Positions 1-8,292 of a stretch of DNA of 48,271 nucleotides are shown here, one piece after another. Below the pieces are notes generated by a model. It was not told the origin of the DNA and did not search any database. It saw nothing but the letters and a program-made list of their open reading frames with translations. A program made the translations under genes and the position numbers. Position 1 is the first letter of the stretch; every line of letters starts with the position of its first letter. The stretch comes from an uncultured Methanomicrobiales archaeon (GTDB lineage Archaea; Halobacteriota; Methanomicrobia; Methanomicrobiales; Methanospirillaceae). The DNA is taken from the NCBI GenBank assembly GCA_903828975.1, contig CAIKOD010000015.1, positions 1 to 48,271 on the forward strand. Direction: 5' to 3'.

Positions 1-217
1 AATTGGCTCTGGAATTGGATACTCTATTGAAAACTGGCTCGAACAATGTTTCATGGTCATCGGTAAAGACTGGCATGATCATGTCCGTTTGCGGAAGGGA
101 TTTAAGCCGGAATATAAACGCCTGATTTCGGACCCCAAAACTATCAATTCACTTGGCTGGTACCCGAAGGTAGTCTTTTCTGATCTGGCTAAAAGAATGG
201 TCCTGCAAACATCGTAA
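1..217 (+). CDS. GDP-mannose 4,6-dehydratase, C-terminal fragment (cut by window edge)
   Basis: An open frame runs in from the left edge (first full codon at base 2) to TAA at 215-217, giving 71 residues. The segment GSGIGYSIENWLEQCF and the later GWYPKVVFSDLAKRM match the C-terminal lobe of GDP-mannose 4,6-dehydratases (extended SDR family), which make GDP-4-keto-6-deoxy-mannose for deoxyhexose glycans. The catalytic Rossmann half lies outside the window. It points toward the glycan genes that follow on the opposite strand, so it probably belongs to the same surface-polysaccharide cluster. A related NDP-sugar epimerase is possible; the family call is fairly firm, the exact substrate is not. 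Confidence 0.75.
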   Translation, partial: IGSGIGYSIENWLEQCFMVIGKDWHDHVRLRKGFKPEYKRLISDPKTINSLGWYPKVVFSDLAKRMVLQTS

Positions 218-372
218 GAGAATATATAACCCTATTTCGGCTGCCATTTTACAACCCTATTACCATAAACCCCAAAACACCGAAAACGGTTTTTACCAGT
301 ATTGGCTACCTGACATACACCTTGAAAAAGAATTAATTGGCGGTTTTATGCAGATCCCCGGTTTTTATGGCT

Positions 373-1449
373 TCATCTCCCCAGGAGTACCTTTATGAAT
401 TGCCTGTATCGCCAGTATACCGCGGTAACTATTCTCCTTTTATAAAAAATGTAATCAGGGAGTTTAGGCAATTCTACCATACTGGTTTCTACAGATTTTT
501 GATTCAATCCCCTGAACAGCCCAGAATCTTCCAGGACCGTTGCAAACCGTTTTATAAAGTTCTCAGGTGTCCAGTCCCGCTGCATCTTCTGTACTTCAAC
601 CTGGGAAACTGCAATAGATTCCTTGAGACTTCTTTTTGGATAGGGTTCAATATATGCCAGGATGTGACGGAATGTCTCGTTTTTGGATACCGACAGCGGT
701 CTACCGCTTGAAATACACTGGTCTGTCGTTGCCGCGAGACCCGGGAGGTCCCGGTCATACAGGAAACAGTTTAATGTGTTCTGGCTGCACCAGTTAATCA
801 GTTCCTGTTTTGTCATGTAATCCTCGGTGATCCTGACTTCTATTCCGGGGCTCTTAACTTTTTCAATTGATCTTTTCAGGAAATACATCTTGATCTGTCT
901 TTTCCATAAAGGTTCTACTTTTCCGTGAGGGATATTGATTCTTACTACCGCTCTGTCAAATTCCTTACTCACTGCCTCCACAACCTTGTCATACCCTTTC
1001 CCCCGGGTGAGGAACCCGAATGTGCCAATTACAGGTAGTTCCGGGTTGTCGTATGATGGCATATCCAGGGGGATTTCCAATGCCCTGGGAAATGCGTACA
1101 CTCTTTTATCCGGCACATCTATCGTGGGGTCCAGTACACAATAGGCATCAAAGTCATCACCAGGAAGCAGTACAAATGGATTTCCGGGAGATACCTCCAA
1201 TACAAACGTTAGTTTAAGGCCGGGTAAATCCGATATCTTTTTTGTATCCATCCACCCCATGTCACGGAAATGATAATTAAAAGCGTAAAAATCATAATTG
1301 GTTGGGATATCCCTGTTATTTTTATCAATCTCTTTATAGTCAAGGGTGTAGTTATCAGACCTGATCAGGTTATCGTATATCATAACGCCGGATTCATAGA
1401 TACTGGAATCTTCCTTCGGTGTGTTCAGGAACAGTCCTCTTGGGGTCAT
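373..1449 (-). CDS. Glycosyltransferase-like protein (GT-B type, putative)
   Basis: This 358-residue soluble protein is not one I can name precisely. A middle segment (about residues 138-160, PVIGTFGFLTRGKGYDKVV) resembles the start of the C-terminal Rossmann domain of GT-B glycosyltransferases, where a Gly-rich loop precedes the donor site. A basic stretch near the C-terminus (about 330-358) may lie against the membrane. It is followed in the same direction after the methyltransferase gene at 1530-2759, and other glycan genes surround it, so a sugar-transfer role in exopolysaccharide or protein glycosylation is likely by context. The usual EGFGLPPLEA-type donor motif of GT4 enzymes is not seen, so the family is uncertain. 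Confidence 0.55.
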   Translation of the reverse strand: MTPRGLFLNTPKEDSSIYESGVMIYDNLIRSDNYTLDYKEIDKNNRDIPTNYDFYAFNYHFRDMGWMDTKKISDLPGLKLTFVLEVSPGNPFVLLPGDDFDAYCVLDPTIDVPDKRVYAFPRALEIPLDMPSYDNPELPVIGTFGFLTRGKGYDKVVEAVSKEFDRAVVRINIPHGKVEPLWKRQIKMYFLKRSIEKVKSPGIEVRITEDYMTKQELINWCSQNTLNCFLYDRDLPGLAATTDQCISSGRPLSVSKNETFRHILAYIEPYPKRSLKESIAVSQVEVQKMQRDWTPENFIKRFATVLEDSGLFRGLNQKSVETSMVELPKLPDYIFYKRRIVTAVYWRYRQFIKVLLGR

Positions 1450-1529
1450 GCTACACCGTTTCCTGAATGTTTCGTTTTGACCTTCATTATTTTCATGTTG
1501 ATTATTCCACTCAGCTTAACGATCAAAAT

Positions 1530-2759
1530 TCAAACGATTTCAATTTCCGGGAGTGGGAAAATAAATTTGCCACCTTGCTCTATGAATTCGCGTTCTCTCT
1601 CTAAAATTGAGTATTTGAAATGCCAGGGAAACACCAGGAAATAGTCCGGCTTCATGGCACGTGCTTCTTCTTCAGATATAATCGGAATATGAGTTCCGGG
1701 TGTGACGCATCCGAACTTATCGGGATTTACATCTGCAATATAGGGAATATGTTTGCTTGTCAGGCCGCAGAACTGGAGGAGGACATTGCCTTTCGTAGAA
1801 GCGCCATACCCGAAAATAATTTTCCCGTCGCTGATTAACGCGTCAATTAATCCCAATAAATTTTTCCGGTGAAGGAATACTTTTTCTTCAAAATTCCGGT
1901 ATGGTTTGGGAGTATCCAGTCGCATATCCTCTTCCTGCCTCAGCATCCATTCGATCACCGGATGGTTAGAACGGTATGCGGCATTTTTTTTGCATGCAGT
2001 AATGGCGAAACTACCCCCGTTAATTGCATTCATCTGGACATCTATTATCCGGAGCCCGCAATCTTCCAATAAATTTTTTATAACCTTAAAAGAATAGAAT
2101 TCAAGGTGTTCATGGCATACCGTATCGTAGGCATTTGAGCGGAGCATTGAGGGCATATAACTCTGCTCAAAATGCCAGATGCCGTTATCTGACAAAATGA
2201 CTTCTATGTCTTTTACAAATGCCGTTGGGTCTTCAAGATCGTAAAACATTGCGATTGAAGTGACAATTTTTGCTTTTTCGTGAGGATATTTTTTGGTAAA
2301 AACTTCTGCGGAAAAGAAATCCGGAATCAGATCAATATCTTTAGTATAGTACTCTTTAAATTTTATTCCGGTGGGATCAATTCCCACCTTTTTACATTTT
2401 GCCGCATATGCTTTCAGGGATGTAGCATCATTGCTGCCAATATCCACAACCAGGTCATTTTCAGATAACGTAACCAAATTCTCGAGTGTTTTAATTTTAT
2501 TGGTAAGATGGCGAACCATGGAAGCGTTCAATCCGGAACGATATCCATAATTGTCGCCATACATCTCATCCAGGTTGTACGATTGTTTTAATTGAAGCAA
2601 GCCACAATTCGTGCACCATAACAGGTCCAGTGGACCGGATGAAACCTTATCAGACGTATGCTTTGGGAAAACACCGGTGAGAGATTGTTCACCTAATGAA
2701 AGCACATGAATAAGATTGGTACTGTTGCAAATACGGCATTTAGATATTTCAGAATACAT
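1530..2759 (-). CDS. SAM-dependent C-methyltransferase with N-terminal zinc site (deoxysugar type)
   Basis: The 409-residue protein has an N-terminal zinc-binding pair of CxxC motifs (C8/C11 and C49/C52), then a class I SAM-binding motif VVDIGSNDAT (about 104-113), and a C-terminal domain with FGYGASTKGNVLLQ. This order is that of the NDP-hexose C-methyltransferase family (TylCIII/NovU type), which methylates keto-sugars made by dehydratases. I start it at the ATG at 2759 because AGAAGGA sits six bases upstream; a TTG two codons earlier would abut that site. It lies between a glycosyltransferase-like gene and a small cluster gene, all on the minus strand, consistent with synthesis of a branched or methylated deoxysugar for surface glycans. 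Confidence 0.8.
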   Translation of the reverse strand: MYSEISKCRICNSTNLIHVLSLGEQSLTGVFPKHTSDKVSSGPLDLLWCTNCGLLQLKQSYNLDEMYGDNYGYRSGLNASMVRHLTNKIKTLENLVTLSENDLVVDIGSNDATSLKAYAAKCKKVGIDPTGIKFKEYYTKDIDLIPDFFSAEVFTKKYPHEKAKIVTSIAMFYDLEDPTAFVKDIEVILSDNGIWHFEQSYMPSMLRSNAYDTVCHEHLEFYSFKVIKNLLEDCGLRIIDVQMNAINGGSFAITACKKNAAYRSNHPVIEWMLRQEEDMRLDTPKPYRNFEEKVFLHRKNLLGLIDALISDGKIIFGYGASTKGNVLLQFCGLTSKHIPYIADVNPDKFGCVTPGTHIPIISEEEARAMKPDYFLVFPWHFKYSILEREREFIEQGGKFIFPLPEIEIV

Positions 2760-2779
2760 TTGCAATCCTTCTCATAATT

Positions 2780-3238
2780 CTATTCATAATTCTTTGTCTG
2801 ATTTTTATTTATTATCATTTGTTGGAATTGTTTATCAATCGCATCAATACATTGGTTTCGCGAAAGATTGAGTAACGCAAGCCTTTTCACTACAATATTT
2901 TTTTCTCCGGGGTCCACTTTTTCAAATTCGTAGACCTTTTCCTGTTCATGCCATAAGTCACAATTAACCGTTGCCAGCTCTGAAAAAACCCTGCCAATAG
3001 TTCCTGTTATTTCACTGATTTCATTTCCTTCTTTTTTATACACTTTGTTGGAAGAAAACACCAGATTCTCCTGTAGTATTTCACCATTCACTGCACAAAT
3101 AACATAGGTATTAATTTCTTCACACAGTTGTTGTTCCTGATTAGCCAGGCTTCCTAATCGGTTCAAATCCTCAGTATGATATTGCTTCAGTTTTACTATT
3201 GTCAGCTTATCACAGAGAGAACCCAATGTTTCTGCCAT
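2780..3238 (-). CDS. Small helical protein of glycan clusters (DUF4254-like)
   Basis: This 152-residue, largely helical protein begins with MAETLGSLCDKLTIVKLK and has no membrane segments. The opening resembles small proteins of unknown function (DUF4254 type) found beside glycosyltransferases and sugar methyltransferases in polysaccharide loci; the assignment is from memory of that pattern. The ATG has AAGGAG nine bases upstream. Its stop lies 20 bases before the methyltransferase start, so the two are probably co-transcribed. No catalytic residues can be named. Confidence 0.6.
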   Translation of the reverse strand: MAETLGSLCDKLTIVKLKQYHTEDLNRLGSLANQEQQLCEEINTYVICAVNGEILQENLVFSSNKVYKKEGNEISEITGTIGRVFSELATVNCDLWHEQEKVYEFEKVDPGEKNIVVKRLALLNLSRNQCIDAIDKQFQQMIINKNQTKNYE

Positions 3239-3549
3239 ATCTTTATTCTCCTTTCCACCAATTCTTGAAGTTTATCACCTGATAACGAGGTCATTGGTCT
3301 TGTTTATCTGCAAACGAGATTGCTGACAGTATTCCTGATACATTGAAATTATAATTCAAAGGAGTTACAAAGACCCCGGATCTCATCATATTTCTCCTTG
3401 ATCCCATTATTAACAGGGCTGACGGTTCTTGGAATTTTATGATTAAATAATAATGGAGTTCTAAAGATTAATTAATTCGCCGTAAGTTCAATGGATTAAT
3501 AAAATAGAAAAGATGAATCCCTTTAAGAAATCATGGAAAAATCCCGCAG

Positions 3550-3714
3550 TTAGCCACAATCTGTAGCGTTGATGGCAACAATGTAGTAAGGATCCGTGAT
3601 GATCCCCCATTTCTTGTCAGAATATATCAGAAGTGTCTTTGAGTGGGTAATCCGGAACCCTTCAATGAGATAGAAGCTTAACTTCCGTGCGGCTCCAATA
3701 GGAAATAAAAACAA
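3550..3714 (-). CDS. Short open frame, possible C-terminal gene remnant
   Basis: The 479-base gap between two glycan genes contains a 54-codon minus-strand frame from TTG 3714 to the stop at 3550-3552. Its end, KKWGIITDPYYIVAINATDCG, has a protein-like residue composition, but I recognise no family. An in-frame stop just upstream (3715-3717) prevents extension into the glycosyltransferase, which itself ends at 3718. It may be the tail of a lost glycan gene or a chance frame. The rest of the gap (3239-3549) is AT-rich with nothing recognisable. Confidence 0.25.
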   Translation of the reverse strand: MFLFPIGAARKLSFYLIEGFRITHSKTLLIYSDKKWGIITDPYYIVAINATDCG

Positions 3715-3717
3715 TTA

Positions 3718-4800
3718 TCAGATGTCCTTCTGGTTTTCGGTCATAATGCGTTTATACACCCCCATCGTCTGCCGGGCGCTTACATCCCAGGAAAATTTCG
3801 AAGCCTGCTCCAGACCGCGTGAAATAAGGGCCTTCCTCTTTTCCGGATCAGACTGGAGAAGTGCCATCGCGCCTGCAAACGCCTGTTCGTCATCAGGATC
3901 AATGAGCAACCCGGCATCTCCCACTACTTCAGGGAGCGATGTCCTGTCAGCCACTATCACAGGACATCCGCATGCCATGGCTTCCAGGGGGGGTAATCCG
4001 AAACCTTCGTAGTAGGAGGGGAACACAAATAAATCGGCGGCATTGTAGTATTTGGGAAGATCTGATTCTGCGACCTGGCCTGCAAATATCACTTCGTTCT
4101 CGAGGTGCAGATTTTTAATTAACTGGAGTATGGACCGCCTGTTCCCCCCCATCTGGGCGCCCCCAACCTTCAGAAGCTTCACATCAGGGAGTGTTTTTTT
4201 GAGATGAGAGATGGCCTTGAGAATCAGGGCGATATTCTTTCTTGGCTCCTCTGAGCCAAGATACATGATAACAAAATCATTGTCGGTGATGTTATATTGC
4301 GATACTATCGAACGATCCGGCTTTGGATAATATAATGTGGTATCAACACCCGGATAGATTACGCTGATCTTGTCTCCTGTGATTCCTGTAAGCCTGATAA
4401 TTTCACTTTTTGAGAATTCTGATATAGTGATGATATGGTCAGCTTTCCGAAGTCCCCGGAGATTCATTTTCCAGTATACTGAGTGATTGTTGTAGTAAGA
4501 AACCGGAATCAGATCATAACAGGTCACAATTGAAGGACTAAGATCCATAAGTGCCAGGAGGAATGCCATGTCCGGGTTTGTTACATGTTTGACCGTGCTG
4601 TCGTTGACTTTGTTTTTTACAATCAATGGATAAATTGTCCGTCTTAGTGCCCCATCTATGTGCCTGGACATGCCGATTTGTGGATACTCTATCTTGTTAA
4701 GGTGTATCCCCTTGATCCGGCTGACTATTTCATTATTGTATTTTGAGACCCCAAAGATGTGATCCGTTCGTCGCCCATTAATATAATCGATCTCGATCAA
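3718..4800 (-). CDS. Glycosyltransferase family 4 (GT-B, mannosyltransferase-like)
   Basis: This 360-residue enzyme has the classical GT4 layout: a variable N-terminal acceptor domain, a linker ISVIYPGVDTTLYYPK (about 163-178), the second Rossmann domain beginning FVIMYLGSEEPRKNI, and the donor motif YYEGFGLPPLEAMACGCPVI, in which the Glu pair contacts the NDP-sugar. It would transfer a hexose, often mannose, to a lipid-linked or surface glycan at the cytoplasmic face. The frame opens with TTG at 4800; an ATG ten bases upstream is out of frame. It lies on the same strand as the three glycan genes downstream but is separated from them by about 480 bases. Confidence 0.85.
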   Translation of the reverse strand: MIEIDYINGRRTDHIFGVSKYNNEIVSRIKGIHLNKIEYPQIGMSRHIDGALRRTIYPLIVKNKVNDSTVKHVTNPDMAFLLALMDLSPSIVTCYDLIPVSYYNNHSVYWKMNLRGLRKADHIITISEFSKSEIIRLTGITGDKISVIYPGVDTTLYYPKPDRSIVSQYNITDNDFVIMYLGSEEPRKNIALILKAISHLKKTLPDVKLLKVGGAQMGGNRRSILQLIKNLHLENEVIFAGQVAESDLPKYYNAADLFVFPSYYEGFGLPPLEAMACGCPVIVADRTSLPEVVGDAGLLIDPDDEQAFAGAMALLQSDPEKRKALISRGLEQASKFSWDVSARQTMGVYKRIMTENQKDI

Positions 4801-5006
4801 AGTGTTTCATGATAAATTGGCCTTTTTACACGATGTACCTTTCTAAGAAAAAAGAATGAGGATGTTTTGGTGGAGATATGGATCATCCGTGGATAAAGTG
4901 GAAATTTTGAACGGGATAAAAAAACTTGGGGTAACCAACATGAAAATACCGAGCAATGTGGTCCGGTAATCACCTGAAACGTGATGCAGTTCATGCAAAA
5001 AAACGA

Positions 5007-5330
5007 TTATTGTGTCTCTATATCATGCATTCTGATGCAAAGGTCAGATATTTTTCCGATCCCGATAAAATCGGAATCCCGTGTCAGGATTGTATCTATC
5101 CCATGAGCAAGAGCAGTTCCCGCAATCAACACGTCAAGGTTGTTTACCGGTAAACCAAGGGCTGATAATTTTGCTGAAAGTGCGCTCGATTCTTCCGCAG
5201 CCTGGGTAGTAAAATGAGTCCGGTTTCGGGGACGATGATTTGGAATGGTTCTATCCCGGGCAGGTATCCCGATAGGAGATAATTGTTTTTCAGCTCGGGA
5301 AAAACCGGGATGGATGAGTCAATTGTCCGA
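5007..5330 (-). pseudogene. PIN-domain (VapC-type) toxin remnant
   Basis: A minus-strand frame ending with TAA at 5007-5009 encodes NNLDVLIAGTALAHGIDTIL followed by TRDSDF, the C-terminal half of a PIN-domain ribonuclease, including its conserved acidic positions. Going upstream the same frame degrades into Arg/Pro-rich sequence without a start codon or the N-terminal acidic motif of PIN proteins, and no antitoxin gene is visible. I read this as a decayed VapC toxin. The left part of the interval is approximate. It sits directly in front of the nucleotidyltransferase pair at 5400. Confidence 0.6.
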
Positions 5331-5399
5331 ATACGTAAAAAATAAAATTCTTCCAAACGATACTAACTTGAGGTGGGGCATCATTAGGATCGTGAGCAT

Positions 5400-5999
5400 A
5401 TGGAAATCGGATACTCGGGTCGGCAGATAACAATAACGGAAAAATACACGACCCTTCTCGACATGTTTGTCCTTAATTTTGTCAATATCCTCAACGGGAT
5501 GACTTCGTATGTCATCGTGAGTGGCTATGTTGCCATCCTGTTCGGAAGGTCCCGGGGAACCGAAGATATTGATATCCTCATCCCACACATGGAAAAAGAG
5601 ACGTTTGACACCCTGCACAGGATCCTCATCGAAGGAGGATATGACTTCCTGAATGCAGAAAATGAAGATCGTCTCTATGACATGCTGGTTAACCGGCTGG
5701 GAATACGAATTGCACAAAAAAATCAGGTTATCCCTAATATTGAACTGAAATTTCTGAAAGACGACATTGACCGGTGTGTACTAAGGGATCGTCTTTATGT
5801 CAGGATCGCAGAGGGTGATCTCTGTATCTCTCCATTGGAGCTTCAGATCGCCTACAAACTTTTTCTGGGATCTGAAAAAGACATCGAGGATGCACTTTAT
5901 CTATGGGAGATATTCAAAGATCATCTCGATCGCGATTGCCTGAAATCCATGATGAAACAGTTCGTTGTCAGGGGAGACGAGTATGGAATTATCCTTTGA
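5400..5999 (+). CDS. Nucleotidyltransferase-fold protein (archaeal, possible TA toxin)
   Basis: The 199-residue protein contains the nucleotidyltransferase signature SGYVAILFGRSRGTEDIDIL (about 41-60), where a Gly-Ser/Arg loop is followed by the metal-binding D-x-D pair. A mixed C-terminal part, LYVRIAEGDLCISPLELQIA, resembles that of stand-alone nucleotidyltransferases related to AbiEii and MNT proteins. Such enzymes add nucleotides to RNA or proteins and often act as toxins or regulators. Its last 17 bases overlap the start of a small helical protein gene, so the two are translationally linked like a toxin-antitoxin or enzyme-regulator pair. The substrate is unknown. Confidence 0.7.
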   Translation: MEIGYSGRQITITEKYTTLLDMFVLNFVNILNGMTSYVIVSGYVAILFGRSRGTEDIDILIPHMEKETFDTLHRILIEGGYDFLNAENEDRLYDMLVNRLGIRIAQKNQVIPNIELKFLKDDIDRCVLRDRLYVRIAEGDLCISPLELQIAYKLFLGSEKDIEDALYLWEIFKDHLDRDCLKSMMKQFVVRGDEYGIIL

Positions 6000-6222
6000 T
6001 CGGAAAGTCCACCGGGAGGAGCGCCTTGCGTTTATCCGCAGTTATGCAGCATGGGTAAAGAGGACACCTAATGCTGAATGGAGCAGAAATCAGGCTGAAC
6101 TAATCGACAGTTTTATAATAAATGCCCGGAACATGCCGCTCTCTTCCAGGGTATACCTTGAGCGGGTCATACGGCAGAGAGATAAGAAGCAGGTGTCAGT
6201 ATCAGGGTCCGGAATTCCGTGA
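5983..6222 (+). CDS. Small charged helical partner of the nucleotidyltransferase
   Basis: This 79-residue protein starts at the ATG at 5983, inside the end of the preceding gene (17-base overlap). It is rich in Arg, Glu and Asn and should form two or three helices, with a core segment RLAFIRSYAAWVKRTPNAEW. I do not recognise a family. The overlap argues that it works with the nucleotidyltransferase, perhaps as a neutralising or targeting subunit. An alternative TTG start at 5965 would add six residues. The C-terminal tail (VSVSGSGIP) looks unstructured. Confidence 0.55.
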   Translation: MELSFDRKVHREERLAFIRSYAAWVKRTPNAEWSRNQAELIDSFIINARNMPLSSRVYLERVIRQRDKKQVSVSGSGIP

Positions 6223-6716
6223 ATTGATGTGGATCGGTTGATAGTGTAGACCTATCAATTCCGGACATTGTTTTGCATATCGTTGAAAGTAACAACCTCA
6301 ATACATTCAAAATATCCTACGCATGAGTATTTCCGTCCGGCAGAATGGTACGGTTCGTCCTGAATGAAAGATACCGCCGGGACCCCCGCGGCGGTTCAGT
6401 GCGTGTTGACGCAATTGTTCATAGTATTTCCAATATTTAGGGCGATTTTCCAATTCTAATGTTTTATTGTCTTTTGATTTCATTTGTTGATATCTTAAGC
6501 TCAGGTTATCTACCCACACGAAACAGCAAAGAGGCTAAAAAACGGAGATTATTGAGATTAAAATGAATATAAAACAGTATTGAAAGTAAGGTCTTTGACT
6601 ATAGTTAGTGTACTCACTTCGATATTCAGATTTGATGTAAAATGATTTCGGGATAGGACAATAGCAGGAACCTACAGAGAATCATATATACCAGAATGAC
6701 ATGGTGAATATCAGCA
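6223..6716. other. Gene-poor interval before the cupin gene
   Basis: I see no convincing gene in these 494 bases. A 70-codon minus-strand frame (6307-6519) has low-complexity, frame-shadow-like composition. The last 60 bases are AT-rich, with ATCATATATACC at about 6681-6692 as a plausible TATA region for the cupin gene and GGTGA just before its start. Confidence 0.4.
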
Positions 6717-7052
6717 ATGACAACCAGCAACCCGGCAGACCTTATCGGCAGAACCTTCGAACCTGCCGAACTCATTGCCTACCAGGACGGAGCGGTAGTG
6801 AGCCGGACAATTGTATTCCAGAAAAACGGTACAATCACCCTGTTCGCATTTGATGCAGACGAAGGTCTTTCTGAACATACTGCCCCATTTGATGCCGTTG
6901 TGCAGGTGATAGACGGGGAGGTGGAGATCACCATTTCAGGTGAGAGATACAACCTTGGACAGGGGCAGATGATCATCATGCCTGCTAATCAGCCTCATGC
7001 CCTGAAAGCACTGACAAAATTCAAAATGATGCTCACCATGATCCACACCTGA
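6717..7052 (+). CDS. Single-domain cupin protein
   Basis: This 111-residue protein is one cupin barrel. Motif 1 is seen in LSEHTAPFDAVVQVIDGEVE, keeping one His and the terminal Glu-containing turn, and motif 2 in GQMIIMPANQPHALKAL with the conserved Pro and His. The first-motif HxH pair is reduced to a single His, so metal binding may be weak. Methanogens have many such stand-alone cupins, some acting as small isomerases or ligand sensors; no substrate can be assigned. A GGTGA sequence lies about 12 bases before the ATG. It is monocistronic. Confidence 0.8.
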   Translation: MTTSNPADLIGRTFEPAELIAYQDGAVVSRTIVFQKNGTITLFAFDADEGLSEHTAPFDAVVQVIDGEVEITISGERYNLGQGQMIIMPANQPHALKALTKFKMMLTMIHT

Positions 7053-7210
7053 TGTTTTCCGGAAGGTCTGCGGGGGATCCTGTTGGGGGAGTATCAGTGA
7101 GGGATTCAAAACTGGGTGGAAACCGGATCGCCGCCCGGTTAACACTACATGGAATAGTAAAAAAACAGGTGTAATCCGGTTATGATCATGATAATAACAG
7201 GATTGTTCAG

Positions 7211-7612
7211 CTATCCATACCCTGTAATATCATAATTTATTTCAGTCCTGTTCTTTGCGCAGGATTCACCATGCTCCAGGACTTCCTCGACCATCTTTTT
7301 GAGGATTGCCGGGTACACCGCCCCGACAAGTTCAGATACCGGCTTACCGCTGCAAAAAAATTTGAATGTGGGGGTACCCCGGACACCATATTTTTCTGCG
7401 GTCCATTGGTTTGTAAGGATATTCAACCGTGCAAACACGATAGTCTCTTTAAATTCCCTCGCATACTCGTGGAAAAATGGCTCCATGGTATGGCAGTATG
7501 AACAGGCTGGTGAATAGAACATTACGACGATCGGTTTTTCTCCCTTTTCGATCGTCTTCTCCCATGTCTGATCATCGACCTCAACAAGTTCTCCTTCATC
7601 CAACCCAATCAC
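7211..7612 (-). CDS. Thioredoxin-fold protein with CSYC active site
   Basis: The 133-residue protein has an approximately 20-residue N-terminal lead followed by a thioredoxin fold. The active site is FYSPACSYCHTMEPFF, so the redox pair is CSYC instead of the usual CGPC, and the cis-Pro loop GVRGTPTFKFF is intact. It is expected to reduce or exchange protein disulfides in the cytoplasm. No signal peptide is seen. The frame opens with GTG at 7612. A third Cys near the C-terminus (GESCAKN) is outside the fold. It stands alone between a cupin gene and a small zinc-protein gene. Confidence 0.85.
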   Translation of the reverse strand: MIGLDEGELVEVDDQTWEKTIEKGEKPIVVMFYSPACSYCHTMEPFFHEYAREFKETIVFARLNILTNQWTAEKYGVRGTPTFKFFCSGKPVSELVGAVYPAILKKMVEEVLEHGESCAKNRTEINYDITGYG

Positions 7613-7881
7613 CAGTAATGCTGGATATTGGATCTGAATGGTTTATAGTTTGCTCAAACAGGCATTCAATCCGGATTGAACGATCTCTGGATTTTTTTTA
7701 TTGCTGGATTAAGGGCACGAAATAGATAATCATCCATATCTACAGGGATCCGAATCCTTAATTATGCCCCTTCCTATGGCATACACCGACGAATACGCGG
7801 CTTATTAAAAATCCCAAATTAATATTGTTAAAACTGTTTTTGCTCTTGGATGAGCTGGCTGCAAGTCTTATAAAAAAAAAG

Positions 7882-8052
7882 TTAATACCGGGGTTTCCTG
7901 TGTTTAGGAAGGCATTCCTGACAGTAAACTGGTCTCCCTTCGGTGGGTTTGAAGGGCACTTCACAATCCTTACCACAATCTGAACAGACTGTCTTTGTCA
8001 TCTCACGAGGGCCGTAATTCCTTGGGCTCCCATAGCTTCTTCTCTCATTCAT
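7882..8052 (-). CDS. Small CxxC zinc-ribbon protein
   Basis: A 56-residue gene reads from ATG 8052 to TAA at 7882-7884. After a basic, Gly/Arg-rich lead it carries VCSDCGKDCEVPFKPTEGRP and then VYCQECLPKHR, which together form two CxxC pairs (C23/C26 and C44/C47) with an extra Cys at 30. This is the small zinc-ribbon family widespread in archaea and some bacteria, whose molecular role is not established; binding of nucleic acid is plausible given the basic ends. It lies between thioredoxin and the diadenylate cyclase gene with its own intergenic spaces. Confidence 0.8.
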   Translation of the reverse strand: MNERRSYGSPRNYGPREMTKTVCSDCGKDCEVPFKPTEGRPVYCQECLPKHRKPRY

Positions 8053-8292
8053 TTGATTAACTCGTGCAGGTTTATATACTGCATGTAGTAATTAGCGGAA
8101 CTAGTATAAAAAACAGGGTATGGGGTAAGGACGCAAGGGAAAATTTTAAGAAAATCTGGCCTGCTTCCTGTTCAAGGGGCAGGATAACATTATCCTATAA
8201 ATCAGCTGAATTCGATCTCAGAGATTTTCTAGATTGCGGGATTGCATAGAGTTTCATGAAAATTTAGAGATCTTCCACAAATTTCAACAATA

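Noticed and set aside
6307-6519. 70-codon minus-strand frame before the cupin gene
   Set aside because: No ribosome-binding site, no recognisable motif and a mixed composition; more likely noncoding.
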